This document shows positions 5,911-7,051 of a stretch of 7,051 nt of DNA, one piece after another; the first letter of the stretch is position 1, and each line of letters starts with the position of its first letter. The position numbers were made by a program, and so were the translations under genes. The stretch lies in assembly GCA_019307645.1 (NCBI GenBank), contig JAFDJF010000118.1, forward strand, positions 1 to 7,051, written 5' to 3'. The stretch is from Deltaproteobacteria bacterium (lineage in GTDB: Bacteria; Desulfobacterota; DSM-4660; Desulfatiglandales; Desulfatiglandaceae). The notes below the pieces were generated by a model. That model searched no databases, had not been told where the DNA came from, and saw only the letters and a program-made list of their open reading frames with translations.

Positions 5911-7051
5911 TCAGTTTTTTCTCCTGGCCCAATAACCCAGTACAACTACCCCAAGAGTACCTGAAATAATTGAGGCCATCAATATGCCGAGCCTTGAAAG
6001 GTTCGCGTATTCAGGTATTGAAAAAGACAGGCCTGAAATAAATAAAGACATGGTAAAGCCGATACCGCCAAGAATACCCGCCCCTATTATGTGGTGCCAG
6101 TAAATCCCCGTCATTAGCGGTGTCTTCAGTATTTTCACTGCCAGAAATGTGAACAATGAAATACCCAGGGGCTTCCCAAGAACAAGGCCCAGCACAATTC
6201 CGAGGGTAATCGGGTGTGTTAAGTCCTGCGATAAATTTATATCATGAAAAACAATCCCGGAATTACCCAGGGCAAACAGGGGCAGGACCAGGAACGTTAC
6301 CCAGGGCTGGAGACCGTATCCAAGCCTTTGCAGAGGCGTTTCAATTTCATGACAGGCAAGCTCGATATTATGTACCGCATTTTGATGATCTTTGTTCAAC
6401 AAAATAGTGTAGCCACAACCGTCACTGCACTCAATTGTGTCAATGGATGCCCTTATCTTTTCTATAAGCGTGTGAGTGTCGTATTTGCCTTTTGCAGGGA
6501 TAAACAGTGCCACCAGAACTCCTGCAATCGTCGCATGAACGCCTGAGCAAAGAATACAGAACCACATTCCGACGCCTAAAATTGCGTATACAGATGTCCA
6601 TCTGATCCACAGATAATTGGCCAACGCAAGAGCCGCAAGAAACAGAGTGGCAATCAGAAGGCACTCCCATGCGATCGACTGGGCATAAAAAAGCGCCAGG
6701 ACCAGAACAGCGCCCAGGTCATCTGCGATGGCGAAAGCTGACAGAAAAATTTTTATTCCAAACGGAATTCTGCTGCCTAAGATCGCGAGGGCTGCAAGCG
6801 AAAAGGCTATATCGGTGGCCATTGGGATACCCCACCCCTTTGCACAAGGCGTGTTGTAATTAAAAGCCATATATATGGCAGCGGGCACCAGCATGCCGCC
6901 TAAAGCCGCGGCGACCGGGAGTAGCACTTTTTTAATCGTAGCCAGCTCTCCCACAAGAATTTCCCGCTTAATTTCCAGTCCCACCGTGAAAAAGAAAAGG
7001 CACATAAGCGCCTCATCAATCCAGTGAATGAGTGACTTTGTGATTTTTAGC
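5911..7051 (-). CDS. nhaA: Na+/H+ antiporter NhaA (N-terminus beyond window)
   Basis: This is an inner-membrane antiporter that expels Na+ (or Li+) in exchange for protons, for pH and sodium homeostasis. The reading frame continues past the ATG at 7005 to the right edge, coding ...SLIHWIDEAL before MCLFFFTVGLEIKREI. This matches the conserved NhaA helix, so the true start lies outside and about 380 residues are visible. Counting from the Met at 7005, the transport residues are present: Asp65 in ATDIAF, the paired Asp95-Asp96 in AIADDLGAV (the E. coli Asp163-Asp164 pair) and Lys278 in LGKPLGISLF (E. coli Lys300). A loop of about 60 residues after LFIPAKGKYD, ending in ETPLQRLGYGLQPWV, is typical of the longer NhaA clade and absent in the short E. 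coli form. Many hydrophobic helices are evident. It is transcribed towards the stress protein gene, with a shared hairpin between them. Confidence 0.95.
   Translation of the reverse strand, partial: LKITKSLIHWIDEALMCLFFFTVGLEIKREILVGELATIKKVLLPVAAALGGMLVPAAIYMAFNYNTPCAKGWGIPMATDIAFSLAALAILGSRIPFGIKIFLSAFAIADDLGAVLVLALFYAQSIAWECLLIATLFLAALALANYLWIRWTSVYAILGVGMWFCILCSGVHATIAGVLVALFIPAKGKYDTHTLIEKIRASIDTIECSDGCGYTILLNKDHQNAVHNIELACHEIETPLQRLGYGLQPWVTFLVLPLFALGNSGIVFHDINLSQDLTHPITLGIVLGLVLGKPLGISLFTFLAVKILKTPLMTGIYWHHIIGAGILGGIGFTMSLFISGLSFSIPEYANLSRLGILMASIISGTLGVVVLGYWARRKN

Overview
The window carries six protein-coding genes and fits a moderate-GC anaerobic deltaproteobacterium (Desulfobacterota, Desulfobacterales-like). 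That placement is an inference from the gene types (a GT5 glycogen synthase of an unusual long form, a DUF6125-like protein beside a family III CoA-transferase, a two-domain universal stress protein, a long-form NhaA) and from the style of the intergenic repeats. No rRNA, tRNA, CRISPR array, transposase gene or phage gene was seen.

Layout. (1) Positions 2-2056, plus strand: a glycogen module, with a small stand-alone CBM48-type glycogen-binding protein (cut by the left edge) followed 33 nt later by a glycogen/starch synthase. (2) 2057-2623: a gene-poor spacer with a sigma70-like promoter that has no obvious nearby gene, and a 189-bp foldback (MITE-like) repeat. (3) 2624-4614, plus strand: a 186-residue DUF6125-like protein, a REP/MITE-like palindromic repeat, then a CaiB/BaiF CoA-transferase with a candidate terminator at its stop codon. 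(4) 4726-5754, plus strand: a near-consensus sigma70 promoter driving a tandem UspA-domain stress protein that starts with TTG behind a perfect Shine-Dalgarno. (5) 5755-5910: the convergent spacer, with a degenerate half-copy of the foldback repeat and an 11-bp hairpin that probably terminates the opposing gene. (6) 5911 to the right edge, minus strand: the NhaA Na+/H+ antiporter, lacking its N-terminus in this window.

How the genes relate. The first two very likely act together in glycogen synthesis and binding. The DUF6125-like gene and the CoA-transferase are neighbours on one strand and may share a pathway, but the substrate cannot be read from the sequence. The stress protein and NhaA are both stress or homeostasis genes, but they are transcribed towards each other and need not be co-regulated.

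The least expected structure is the repeat family with the shared end motif YTCGCGTAA, at about 2311-2510 and 5768-5831. I found no convincing new multi-gene system.
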